Below, piece by piece: positions 20,029 through 28,415 of a stretch of DNA of 64,000 nt (positions are counted from its first letter, which is position 1; each line of letters begins with the position of its first letter). Source of the stretch: Brevibacillus sp. (GTDB lineage Bacteria; Bacillota; Bacilli; Brevibacillales; Brevibacillaceae). The stretch spans positions 169,654-233,653 of the forward strand of contig JACDOF010000003.1 of the NCBI GenBank assembly GCA_017656235.1, read 5' to 3'. Both the position numbers and the translations under genes were made by a program. Below the pieces are notes generated by a model. It did not search any database. It was not told the DNA's origin and saw only the letters and a program-made list of their open reading frames with translations.

Positions 20029-22293
20029 GTGGCGATTAATAGGAAAATGTTAGGTAAACTAGAAACTGTTTTCATGTACATGAGCCACTTTTTTCTGGCC
20101 TGTTGGCCGGAAAAACGCCCTGGACTGCTGTTTTTGACGGACTCCGCTGGTCGGCTGCTTCACCTGGTTCCCCTCAGCGTCAAGCAGAAGTGGAAGCCCG
20201 CCTCGTTTGCTTATGAGGTCGGGGACGATTTGACGGCCGAACCCGCTTCCGTGGTTCGGCAGGCACTGGTCAGCGGGCAGTTGGCATGGACCGAACAGGC
20301 GGAGCAGGATTGTATCTGTGCCTGTGCAGCCATCCCGCTGAGGGAGCAGGACGGTCGCGTCAGGGCGACAATCGGGCTGGTCGTCCCCAAACACGACTTT
20401 CCCTACGATCTCGCCTCTTACATGCAGGGGATGGAGCCATTGATTTACATGGGCTATGATGCCTACATCAAACGGGCGACCAGTGAAATCGTCATGAATG
20501 CCAACCGCTACCACAGGGCGAAAGACTTCGTGCTTTGCGTCATCAAACAAATCAGCGAGATTGTCGACAAGGGCTGCTGCTCGGCGGTACGACTGGATGA
20601 CAGGGGATACATGCTGCCGCAGGAGCGCTACACCGTACCCGGGGGAGAGGAGAGAGAGAGGCACTTGTCGGAGATCATCCCCCGCTTTTTCAATAAGAGA
20701 ATTACACCACTGGTAGCCGATGAGAACCGACTGGTCATCGCTCCTGTTTACTGTGAAGGGACCCCGCTGTACGCGTTCATCTTGCACATCCCGCCTGATG
20801 AGGCGGACATCACCTATGACGTCCGGGACATCGCCTTTTTGCAAAATGTGGCGGAAAAAATTCGCAATGCGCTGATGCGGGCGGTCATCTCCGACCAGAT
20901 ACGGCGAGAGGAACGCAAAAAAGACCTGCTGTACAAGCTTACCAAGCAGATTCAGGCCTCGATCGACGTAAATGACGTGTTGGAAGAGATTATGAAAAGC
21001 ATTCGCCAACTGTACCCGTATGCCGAGGTGGATCTCTACCTGACGGTGGATACCAACACGTCGCTCCCGGTCAAACAGCTTACCTTTCAAGCCGGACAGG
21101 ATGCATACAGCAGCCAGGCGTACATGGAAGGGAAGCTCGTGGTCGGGCACCGGCGGGATGGAGCGCAGGAAGTGACGGTTGTTGCAGCTCCGCTGTTGGG
21201 GAAGCAGGGGGTGTACGGCGTGCTTCAGTTGACGGCTGCGAGAGGCTCCCACCTGTTGAGTACGGAGACGGATTACCTCTCCATTCTGGCGGAGACAGCC
21301 GGCACAGCGTTTGAAAATGCGCGGTTGTACCAGCAGTCCCGCAATCTGATCAATGAACTTCGCCTGATCAATGAAATGACCCAACAGCTTAACCGAACCC
21401 TGAATCTGGACGAAATCCTGCAAATTGTCACCAGGATGATGCTGGATACGTTTCGTGCGCAGCACTGTGCCATCTTGCAGTGGCTTGACGAACACCGCCT
21501 GGTGGTTACCTCCGCATCTGATGAAAAGGACGTCGGGCGGCAGGTGGCGGTTACGGAACAGCCGGTGGAGGGAATCCTGCGCGAAGGGCGGGGCGTGATC
21601 GTCGCTCACTCCGAACCTCAGCCGGTTCCCTACTCACTCAGGTTGTTTGCTTCACTGATGGGGGTTCCCCTTTGGCGGGAGTCCAAGGTGTCGGGGGTGC
21701 TGCTGGTATCGGATGAGCGAAGCAACGTTTTCAGCTTTGACGACTTTAAACTTCTGGAGATTTTTGGCCAGCACACCAGCTTGTCGATTACCAACGCGAT
21801 GCTGCACAAAGAAGTGGAGCGAATGGTATGTACGGATAATCTCACCGGTCTGTACGCCAGACGATATCTGGATGAGCAGGTGACCCGTTCATTCGAACAG
21901 GATGAGCACGGTTCGCTCATCCTGATCGATATCGACCACTTTAAACAAATCAACGACATGTACGGACATCAGGTTGGCGACGAAGTCCTGGTCCAGGTTT
22001 CCCGACTGATCAAACAATGTGTACGAGATAGCGATATCCCGGCCAGATGGGGAGGAGAGGAACTGGCGGTATACCTCCCCAATGTGAACACCTCCCAGGC
22101 GTTCATCATCGCTGAACGCATCCGCTCCCGCGTGGAAGCGGAGACCAGACCGCGCGTTACGATCTCGGTCGGGGTGGCCAAGTGGGATCGCCAAACCCAT
22201 CGTCAAGTCAGTATGGATACGCTGTTTCGCAAGGCCGACATCGCCCTGTATGATGCGAAAAACAGAGGGAGAAACCAGATTCGTCTGGCTTAG
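20029..22293 (+). CDS. ytrP: GAF-domain diguanylate cyclase, YtrP-like
   Basis: 754 residues, soluble. After an N-terminal sensory region of about 130 residues come what look like two or three GAF-type modules (about 140-290, 305-430 and 440-590), then a GGDEF domain. The catalytic motif is GGEEL, and the inhibitory I-site RDSD lies five residues before it, so a feedback-inhibited cyclic-di-GMP synthase is expected. IDIDHFKQINDMYGHQVGD is the metal/GTP-binding strand region. The start is GTG at 20029 with GAGGGAG upstream; ATG at 20047 is possible. The order ytrP ... TetR-EzrA-iscS-thiI resembles B. subtilis. Confidence 0.88.
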   Translation: MAINRKMLGKLETVFMYMSHFFLACWPEKRPGLLFLTDSAGRLLHLVPLSVKQKWKPASFAYEVGDDLTAEPASVVRQALVSGQLAWTEQAEQDCICACAAIPLREQDGRVRATIGLVVPKHDFPYDLASYMQGMEPLIYMGYDAYIKRATSEIVMNANRYHRAKDFVLCVIKQISEIVDKGCCSAVRLDDRGYMLPQERYTVPGGEERERHLSEIIPRFFNKRITPLVADENRLVIAPVYCEGTPLYAFILHIPPDEADITYDVRDIAFLQNVAEKIRNALMRAVISDQIRREERKKDLLYKLTKQIQASIDVNDVLEEIMKSIRQLYPYAEVDLYLTVDTNTSLPVKQLTFQAGQDAYSSQAYMEGKLVVGHRRDGAQEVTVVAAPLLGKQGVYGVLQLTAARGSHLLSTETDYLSILAETAGTAFENARLYQQSRNLINELRLINEMTQQLNRTLNLDEILQIVTRMMLDTFRAQHCAILQWLDEHRLVVTSASDEKDVGRQVAVTEQPVEGILREGRGVIVAHSEPQPVPYSLRLFASLMGVPLWRESKVSGVLLVSDERSNVFSFDDFKLLEIFGQHTSLSITNAMLHKEVERMVCTDNLTGLYARRYLDEQVTRSFEQDEHGSLILIDIDHFKQINDMYGHQVGDEVLVQVSRLIKQCVRDSDIPARWGGEELAVYLPNVNTSQAFIIAERIRSRVEAETRPRVTISVGVAKWDRQTHRQVSMDTLFRKADIALYDAKNRGRNQIRLA

Positions 22294-22376
22294 TGTCATG
22301 GGAAGCTTCAGGCGCTCTCTCTATACTTCTTTCCCGCTCTACCAAAAAGTAAAACATCGCAAAGGAGATGCAGCTC

Positions 22377-23378
22377 ATGACACACCCAACAGGCAGGACA
22401 CAATCCATGCCACAGGAAACAGCGCCAGGTGTTTATCAGATCGTGATCCCCACCCCCTTTTCCGTAGGGCCCGTAAACGTCTACTTGATCACCGGCAGCA
22501 GTCTGACGCTGGTCGATGTGGGGCCCAACACTCCCGCTGCATGGGAGGCCCTGCAGGGCGGACTGAAGGCACTCGGGTATAAAGCGGAGGATGTCCAGCA
22601 AGTGATCCTGACCCACCACCATGTGGATCACTGCGGACTGCTGCGCCGTTTTTGCGCGGAGTCAGGCGCCCGCAGCTATGCCCATCCGCTGGCCGTTCCG
22701 TACGTGGAGATGGACAAGGAATTCATGGAGTTTCATAATCAGTTTTTCTTCCGGCTGTATCGGGAAAGCGGCGTGCCAGAGCGGCTGATGACGGTGATCG
22801 ATAAGTTTTATCAGCTCATGATGACGTTTTGTGAACCGGCCCGAATTGACGGATTGCTGAAACATGAACAGCCGCTGCCCGGCCTGCCCGAGTGGAAGGT
22901 ATTGTACACGCCTGGTCACGCGCAGAGCCACCTCTCCCTGTACCGTTCCTCGGACCAGGTGATGATTGGCGGTGACCACATCTTGAAGCGTATCTCCTCC
23001 AATGCGTTTATCGAGCCGCCGCGAGATCGGTCACAGGCCCGTCCGCTGACATTGGTTCAGTATCGGACGGCGCTGCAGATGTGTGCGGATATTGATATTC
23101 GCCTGGTTCTGCCCGGACACGGCGAGGTGGTAACGGAGCATCGAGAGTTGATCGCTTCCCGGCTGCAGCGAAACTGGGAGCGCACCGACACGCTTCGGCG
23201 GCTGCTGCGCGACGGTGAAAAGACGGCATTTGAACTCTCGGCCTTGCTGTTTCCCGAATTGTATGAGAAAGAACTGCCTTTGACCTTGTCGGAAACCCTT
23301 GGCCATATTGATCTGTTGACGATTCTGCACCAGATCGAGATTCGCAGGCGGGATGGTGTCTTTGTCTACTCGCTGTAA
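22377..23378 (+). CDS. Metallo-beta-lactamase-fold hydrolase
   Basis: 333 residues. The zinc-binding motif THHHVDHCG is at about 79-87, with later metal ligands in TPGHAQSH and GGDHI, and PGHGEVV near residue 250. A C-terminal helical extension of about 80 residues (RLQRNWERTDTLRRLL onward) resembles the LACTB2/YqjP-like branch of the fold. The substrate is unknown. The ATG at 22377 was chosen because AAGGAG lies nine bases upstream; an ATG three codons earlier would sit on that site. Confidence 0.87.
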   Translation: MTHPTGRTQSMPQETAPGVYQIVIPTPFSVGPVNVYLITGSSLTLVDVGPNTPAAWEALQGGLKALGYKAEDVQQVILTHHHVDHCGLLRRFCAESGARSYAHPLAVPYVEMDKEFMEFHNQFFFRLYRESGVPERLMTVIDKFYQLMMTFCEPARIDGLLKHEQPLPGLPEWKVLYTPGHAQSHLSLYRSSDQVMIGGDHILKRISSNAFIEPPRDRSQARPLTLVQYRTALQMCADIDIRLVLPGHGEVVTEHRELIASRLQRNWERTDTLRRLLRDGEKTAFELSALLFPELYEKELPLTLSETLGHIDLLTILHQIEIRRRDGVFVYSL

Positions 23379-23399
23379 CAAACGCGCGATGGAATAACT

Positions 23400-23435
23400 C
23401 TCCTTGTCCCCGGAAAACCTAACGGGGACAAGGAG
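23400..23435 (+). promoter_or_regulatory. Hairpin that hides the ribosome-binding site of the lipoprotein gene
   Basis: Perfect 13-bp stem, 23400-23412 with 23423-23435, ten-base loop. The right arm contains the Shine-Dalgarno AAGGAG (23430-23435) for the ATG at 23444. No T run follows, so it is not a standard terminator. Confidence 0.65.
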
Positions 23436-23443
23436 GAGTGGCG

Positions 23444-24394
23444 ATGACAAGCAAGAAGTTCAGCGTGATCGGGATGCTCATTTTGTCATTGGCGGCTGGC
23501 TGTAATCAGAGCGAAACCAAACAGGAAGCTGAGGCCGCCTATCAATCCGTACGCAGTCAGTTCCTCTCCCAAGAGGGATACTCCTTTTGGGGGGTGACCA
23601 AACTCCTTTCGGGCAACAGTGCCAACGGAAGTGCTGTTACTTTTAACGGACAAGTTCAAGGGGAAGACGTCTTTCTCGACGTGAAGCTCTCTTTTCCGGA
23701 AGAGAACCGGGCGGATACCTTGTCCCTGTTGAGCAAAAGCGGGCGGCTGTATGCCAAACTGGACGGCGACCAGGCATGGCAAAAGGTAGATGACGGCGAT
23801 GTGACCATGTGGCAGGAAATGAACAATTGGAATCCGATTACCTCTTTTGAACAGATCGAGGAAATGCGATCCAGCGTCGTGCCGCTGCGCGATCCCAACC
23901 CTGGGGACGACATCAAAGCGGTGCGCGTACTGCTGGATTCCGGAAAACTGAAACAGTCACTGGCCAGACAAATGAAGTCCCAGATTGGCGGCGGCGTCAA
24001 ATCGCTTTATGTACCCAATCTGAAAATGGCGATGAACTTATCGGATGAAGAATGGCGGGAGGTCAAACAGGGAGCGCGCGTACAGGCCAACGAGACTCGC
24101 AGGGAGATCGACAACCTGATCGACAACATGGAACTGGAGGCAGAGTGCACGCTCTACTACGATCAGGTTACGTATTTGCCGACGCGGATGGTCATGCAAA
24201 TCCGCTCCGAGTACGACCTCGACGGACAGCGGATGCAGGAGTACACGGAAGTGGACACCTTCATTCGCAACTACGGACAGCGCTATCGGCTGCCGCAGCC
24301 GTCGGACAGTCCTGACACACCTGCCCGTTCCCGTTCACTGTCCAAGCCGGACGAGAATCGGAGTGACAGTATTATCAACTACCCAGGCCGTTAA
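23444..24394 (+). CDS. Uncharacterised lipoprotein
   Basis: 316 residues. Signal sequence with lipobox LAAGC (cysteine at about residue 20), so predicted to be lipid-anchored outside the membrane. The mature part looks like one globular domain of alternating strands (VTFNGQVQGEDVFLDVKLSF, SGRLYAKLDGDQAWQKV), reminiscent of LolA/LppX-like lipoproteins or DUF6612. That resemblance is a guess from texture, not a family match. The Pro/Ser/Arg-rich tail is probably disordered. Start at 23444; its Shine-Dalgarno lies within a stable hairpin. Confidence 0.8.
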   Translation: MTSKKFSVIGMLILSLAAGCNQSETKQEAEAAYQSVRSQFLSQEGYSFWGVTKLLSGNSANGSAVTFNGQVQGEDVFLDVKLSFPEENRADTLSLLSKSGRLYAKLDGDQAWQKVDDGDVTMWQEMNNWNPITSFEQIEEMRSSVVPLRDPNPGDDIKAVRVLLDSGKLKQSLARQMKSQIGGGVKSLYVPNLKMAMNLSDEEWREVKQGARVQANETRREIDNLIDNMELEAECTLYYDQVTYLPTRMVMQIRSEYDLDGQRMQEYTEVDTFIRNYGQRYRLPQPSDSPDTPARSRSLSKPDENRSDSIINYPGR

Positions 24395-24404
24395 CCTGAT
24401 TGCA

Positions 24405-24572
24405 GACAAAGTGTCGTGAATACGAGTGGGGCGTTTTTCGCGCTGACTGGCGAAAAACCGCCCACACTCGTCCCATGCGAGAGCTTTGAAACTCGGTCAG
24501 CACCGTTTGGTGTCCTGTTCACTCCAAGATGCGCTCGACATCCTTCAGATTGAATACATGGCGAGTTCTCGC
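24405..24572 (+). repeat. Dispersed modular intergenic element, copy C (left module only)
   Basis: Begins GACAAAGTGTCGTG as copy E does and shares AAACTCGGTCAGCACCG and AGATGCGCTCGACATCCTTC with it, then stops where the right module would begin (GGCGAGTTCTCGCTGG). It lacks the right terminal repeat, so it is a truncated copy. A terminator follows four bases later. Confidence 0.8.
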
Positions 24573-24575
24573 TGG

Positions 24576-24605
24576 CGCCCTCTCACAAGAGAGGGCGTTT
24601 GTTTT
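24576..24605 (+). terminator. Rho-independent terminator after copy C
   Basis: Nine-bp perfect stem CGCCCTCTC/GAGAGGGCG with an ACAA loop, then TTTGTTTT. Confidence 0.85.
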
Positions 24606-24651
24606 GGGATGGATATCAGAATGTCGAAAATTCCCAAGGCGACAGCTTTTT

Positions 24652-24680
24652 TTGACAGGAAATCTATACTATAATAATAA
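24652..24680 (+). promoter_or_regulatory. Candidate promoter of the TetR gene
   Basis: Consensus -35 TTGACA (24652-24657), 17-bp spacer, -10 TAATAA (24675-24680) in a very A+T-rich stretch. Confidence 0.5.
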
Positions 24681-24746
24681 AGATCTGCTTGCTGTGTGTT
24701 TTGTTTCGTCTTTTTGGTATTTATTTCCAAGAGGAGGACAACCCTG

Positions 24747-25400
24747 ATGAAACGAGGCAGGGAGCCTATCAACAGAGGCACGGATCAGACCAAAGCGCGT
24801 ATTTTGGCTGCTGCGGCCAAACTGTTTGACGCACAGGGATTTGACGGCACGACGGTCCGGCAGATCGCCAAGGAAGCAGATGTAAACCTGGCCCTTATTT
24901 CCTACCATTTTCAGGGGAAAAGAGGGCTGCTTGAGGTGTTGATCGCCTCGTATTACGAAACATTCTTTCGCCTCCTGGCCGCGCAAAAAGCGGCGAACAG
25001 GGGGACGGAGCCGTTGGACGAGCTGATTGCGCTTGTCCGGCTGTACGTGTTCTTTCAACGGGATCACGCAGCCGTTACGCGGCTGATCCAACGTGAATTA
25101 AGCGTAGAATCCATGTTGGCGCGTGAAGTGATGACAGTCTACATCCACCGGTGGAAACACAGCTTCGCCAGCATTATCGAAGATGGCATAACCAGGGGCG
25201 TGTTTGCTCCTTTGTCAGTTGACCAGGTGCTGTTGGCGATGACCAGTCTGCTCGTCTATCCTTACTTGAATCCACAGTCAGTGCGGGAAGTGTATTACCT
25301 GGAGCCTGGATCCGACGAGTTTTGTGAGTGGCTGGTCGCGTCGGTCGAACAGCTTCTCCGGTCACTGCTCAAACCTTCGCCAACAACGTCCCGACGGTAG
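24747..25400 (+). CDS. TetR/AcrR-family regulator, YttP-like
   Basis: 217 residues. The N-terminal helix-turn-helix is at about 18-60: AAKLFDAQGFDGTTVRQIAK and NLALISYHFQGKRGLL match the TetR signature closely. The C-terminal ligand-binding domain has no recognised specificity. The ATG at 24747 follows AGGAGG by nine bases. In B. subtilis the TetR gene yttP sits beside ezrA, and here the next gene is also an EzrA homologue, so this is probably YttP. Its stop lies 28 bases before the EzrA start. Confidence 0.85.
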   Translation: MKRGREPINRGTDQTKARILAAAAKLFDAQGFDGTTVRQIAKEADVNLALISYHFQGKRGLLEVLIASYYETFFRLLAAQKAANRGTEPLDELIALVRLYVFFQRDHAAVTRLIQRELSVESMLAREVMTVYIHRWKHSFASIIEDGITRGVFAPLSVDQVLLAMTSLLVYPYLNPQSVREVYYLEPGSDEFCEWLVASVEQLLRSLLKPSPTTSRR

Positions 25401-25428
25401 AACGCTGCAAAAGGGGTTGTCTCGTGTG

Positions 25429-27927
25429 ATGAAACGTGTTCTGATAGCCGTACTGTTCGCTGTTTTCTGTCTTTCCGCTAACGTTTGGGCAGCGCCATTT
25501 CCGCCGAAGACGGATGAGGTGGTACAGGACGAGGGAGGGTATCTCGACAAGGAGCAGAAAGAGGACTTTACCGAGTTTGTCCGGCAGTACCCCGACTCGT
25601 ACAAGGTCGTCGTGGTGGAGGGCGTCAAACCGGAGGCGAACAGTGTCGATGAATATGCCCAAAAACTGTATGACAACTACAATTTAAGTGATAATACGAT
25701 GATGATTGTGCTGGACATCAACAGCCAGGAGTTGGGCGTCTTTCCCGGTCCGGCCCTTAAGGAGAAGGGTGCCGACCTGACGATGCTTCACGACAAGATC
25801 GTCACCTACTACATGCCGTTCAGCAATCAAAAAGAGTACATGAAAGGGATCAAAACCTTTGTAGCCGAAGTCAACAATGAACTGGGGCGGATAGCTGCCA
25901 AGCAGGAAGCCGCGCCAGGTGCGCAGACCAATAGTGATGCCGCACCAGAGGTTGATCGGGCGAAACCTGAATCACTGTGGAACTTGTTCCCCTGGTGGGT
26001 ATACGCGCTTGCCGTACTCTTCCTGCTTTTTGTGATCGGCCTATTGTACGCGTTTATTCGGCGCAACAGCATTCTTGCGGAAGTGGATCGCGTCGAAGAC
26101 TGGAAAGACGAACTGGTTCAAAAAATTCAACTGGTGGAACTGGACAAACCGCTGCGTCGGGCGACGGGTGCGACTGAAGAGTGGTACGCGCAGCTTGCGA
26201 ACCGCAAGGAACACCTGCTCAGGATGCGCATTCCCGATGTGGAGATGATCATCCTGGAAGCGGAAGAGGCATGCGATCGCCTGCGTTTTGGAATGGCGCT
26301 GGATTTGCTGGCTGAAGCGGAGGACCTGCTGACCGAACTGGAAGGCGAATTGGCTCAGTTAAAGGCAGACAGTACGCAGGTAGCCGAAAAGAAAAAAGAG
26401 AATACACTGACCATTCCTGAAATCGGCAAATTGGCTGAGCAGTGTGAATGGAAGCTGACCAACGCCCGGCTCGATTACGGACTCACCTTTCATGAATGGA
26501 AAGCGAAGCTGGATGAAGTGGAAGGAATGCGGGAAACGGTCAAGGAACTGCTGGCCGCAGGTGATACGGTACAGGCGCATGATCTCGCGGTGAAGGCACA
26601 GGAGATTCTGCGGGATGTGCTTGCCTCGCTGGAACGGCTGCCCGAGCTGGTCAAACGGGTGCAGAAAGAGATGGTGGACGAACTGAAACAGCTGGAAGCG
26701 GACATTGCCTTGGTACTCAAGGATGGTTACGAATTGAGCCAAAGCCAGTTGGAGGCCTCTCTTCTGCAAGTCAAACAACTGCTCATTTCGGCCGAGACCG
26801 CTTTGGAAGAGGGGAATCTAAAGCACGTAGAAATGCATGTCAAGGCGTTTTCGATCAAATTGGACGAAACGTACCAATACCTGGAGGAAGCTGTACTCAG
26901 CCAGCGGCAGGCAGCGGCAGCACTGGCAGCAGAACCGGCGGTCTCCGTACCCCAGCCTCAGATCAAAGAAGATACGGAAGCTCTGCAGCACCAGACGTCG
27001 GCTTTGGACGGACAACAATCAGGTGCAGAACAGCCGCTGCTTGACCCGGCTGATCTGGAACAGGCATCCGCACAGGAGGATTCTCCCAGGCACGCTGAAC
27101 CGGCAATTCCGGCTGTCTCTGGTGCAGAATCGGAAGCGGCGGTTTCCTTTGATCGGCCAGAAAAAGAACATTCACCTGCCGCCGAACCGATCTCCGGCGG
27201 AAGCGTGACAACGGAGGACGAGCGCAGGCTGCTGTTGGCGAGGGAAGAATCGCTATCGAACGGGGAAGAAACCCAGGACAGCCTGAGTGCCTCCTTTTCT
27301 CGCCCATTCACAGGTGACGATGTTCCGGTTTCTGAAGAGGATGAAGTGGAGTATGAACTGGTGGTTCCCAAGCGGCTCGAGACGCCGCAAGAGCCGACGT
27401 TGGACGACGAGGAAACTTCCCCGGCACCGAGAATCGAGACGGAGGATGACGCTCTCGATGTAATGGAGTACATCTCCAACTCACTGCTGCGCATTCGCCA
27501 GCAGATCAAGCGCAGTTACCTGCCTGGCGTGCCGGACGAGGTGAAGTTCCGTTTTGACCAGGTGGTACAAAAACTGGCCCAGATCAAGATGTCAATGGAG
27601 CGTTATGGCTACGAATTGCAGGAAGTGGCTGAAATGCTCATGGAGGCCCAGGAAGAGTTGAGGATCACCGAGCAGTTGGCACAAGAGGCAATCGCCACGT
27701 GCCAAAAGGCGGAAGGGGCGATTCAGTATACCAACCGTTACCGCCGTCAGAACCGGCAGGTGCATGAACTTTTGACCAAGGCGGAGCAGGCTTTCCGTCA
27801 GCTGCGGTTTGCGGAAGCACTGTCTCTCGCTGAAGAAGCTCGCATGCTCGTGGAAAGAGAGAGCGGCGAAGATCCGGCCGGCAGTGGTTGGCTGCTCCGG
27901 CCCCGAAAGAAACGGGCTGAAGGATGA
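25429..27927 (+). CDS. ezrA: EzrA-like septation ring regulator fused to an extracytoplasmic TPM domain
   Basis: 832 residues. A signal-like segment (residues 1-22, ending NVWAA) is followed by a TPM (TLP18.3/Psb32/MOLO-1) type domain at about 23-160 with VVQDEGGYLDKEQKEDF and DNTMMIVLDI. A membrane segment at about 187-209 (WWVYALAVLFLLFVIGLLYA) then leads into a long helical, coiled-coil region (about 215-495). A Glu/Ser/Pro-rich linker (about 496-665) and a C-terminal helical domain follow; the latter contains QYTNRYRRQNRQVHELL, the conserved EzrA end motif. EzrA modulates FtsZ-ring assembly and PBP1 localisation, and in B. subtilis it has only a short outside part. The gene occupies the usual ezrA position after the TetR gene. 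Start: ATG at 25429 with AAGGGG 12 bases upstream; GTG at 25426 is possible. Confidence 0.82.
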   Translation: MKRVLIAVLFAVFCLSANVWAAPFPPKTDEVVQDEGGYLDKEQKEDFTEFVRQYPDSYKVVVVEGVKPEANSVDEYAQKLYDNYNLSDNTMMIVLDINSQELGVFPGPALKEKGADLTMLHDKIVTYYMPFSNQKEYMKGIKTFVAEVNNELGRIAAKQEAAPGAQTNSDAAPEVDRAKPESLWNLFPWWVYALAVLFLLFVIGLLYAFIRRNSILAEVDRVEDWKDELVQKIQLVELDKPLRRATGATEEWYAQLANRKEHLLRMRIPDVEMIILEAEEACDRLRFGMALDLLAEAEDLLTELEGELAQLKADSTQVAEKKKENTLTIPEIGKLAEQCEWKLTNARLDYGLTFHEWKAKLDEVEGMRETVKELLAAGDTVQAHDLAVKAQEILRDVLASLERLPELVKRVQKEMVDELKQLEADIALVLKDGYELSQSQLEASLLQVKQLLISAETALEEGNLKHVEMHVKAFSIKLDETYQYLEEAVLSQRQAAAALAAEPAVSVPQPQIKEDTEALQHQTSALDGQQSGAEQPLLDPADLEQASAQEDSPRHAEPAIPAVSGAESEAAVSFDRPEKEHSPAAEPISGGSVTTEDERRLLLAREESLSNGEETQDSLSASFSRPFTGDDVPVSEEDEVEYELVVPKRLETPQEPTLDDEETSPAPRIETEDDALDVMEYISNSLLRIRQQIKRSYLPGVPDEVKFRFDQVVQKLAQIKMSMERYGYELQEVAEMLMEAQEELRITEQLAQEAIATCQKAEGAIQYTNRYRRQNRQVHELLTKAEQAFRQLRFAEALSLAEEARMLVERESGEDPAGSGWLLRPRKKRAEG

Positions 27928-28136
27928 TCTCTTTTGGCTTCCCTCTTTTCCTGATGGCTGTCGGGGTGGTTGTCATGTGGCAGCCCCGAACCAAACGCTG
28001 GCAGAACCGTCTTGCCCGTCACATGGGAGGAGACCAGCGGCGTGTCAAACAGCGGGCCAATACGTTTTTGCTTCTGGGATTTGCGTTTCTGTTGGCCGGA
28101 TTCGCAATGCTCTATCGACTTGCATCCGGTTCATGA
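27924..28136 (+). CDS. Small two-helix membrane protein
   Basis: 70 residues with two hydrophobic segments (about 5-18 and 46-64) separated by a basic loop (PRTKRWQNRLARHMGGDQRR). The ATG overlaps the EzrA stop by four bases (ATGA), so it is translationally coupled to it. No family recognised. The overlap and membrane location suggest it works with the EzrA protein, which is inference only. Confidence 0.65.
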   Translation: MISFGFPLFLMAVGVVVMWQPRTKRWQNRLARHMGGDQRRVKQRANTFLLLGFAFLLAGFAMLYRLASGS

Positions 28137-28144
28137 TAGTGGTA

Positions 28145-28364
28145 GACAAAGTGTTTTGATAGGGAAAGGCGGCCATTTTCCTCCTCACTCCGTCGCCAAC
28201 CACCAATGGAGCCAGACTGTCCGCTTCGCATCCCGAAGCGGGCGGGCGCAAAAGCAGTGCTGCTGCGCCGTTTGTCCATGTTGCGCCCGGATGCCCCCGC
28301 TTCGGTCTAGCTCCGCTTGGAAGGTTGGCAAAGTCGTTCGTGCGGAAAATGGCTGCTCTCCTGT
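28145..28364 (-). repeat. Dispersed modular intergenic element, copy D (right module)
   Basis: Begins GACAAAGTGTTTTGATAGGG on the plus strand, which is the reverse complement of the right end of copies B and E, and ends GGCTGCTCTCCTGTC. The whole module is a long imperfect inverted repeat (GCGGCCATTTTCC near the left end with GGAAAATGGCTGC near the right). It lies between the small membrane-protein gene and that operon's terminator. Confidence 0.85.
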
Positions 28365-28373
28365 CACATTCTG

Positions 28374-28404
28374 ACATCTCATGACGGATGAGGTGTTTTT
28401 TCTT
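28374..28404 (+). terminator. Terminator of the TetR-EzrA-small protein unit
   Basis: Stem ACATCTCAT/ATGAGGTGT with one mismatch and a GACGG loop, then TTTTTCTT. It lies beyond repeat copy D. Confidence 0.65.
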
Positions 28405-28415
28405 ATTATGAATGC

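Noticed and set aside
20059..21609. Long minus-strand open frame (516 codons)
   Set aside because: Antisense to the diguanylate cyclase gene; no start signal or family features.
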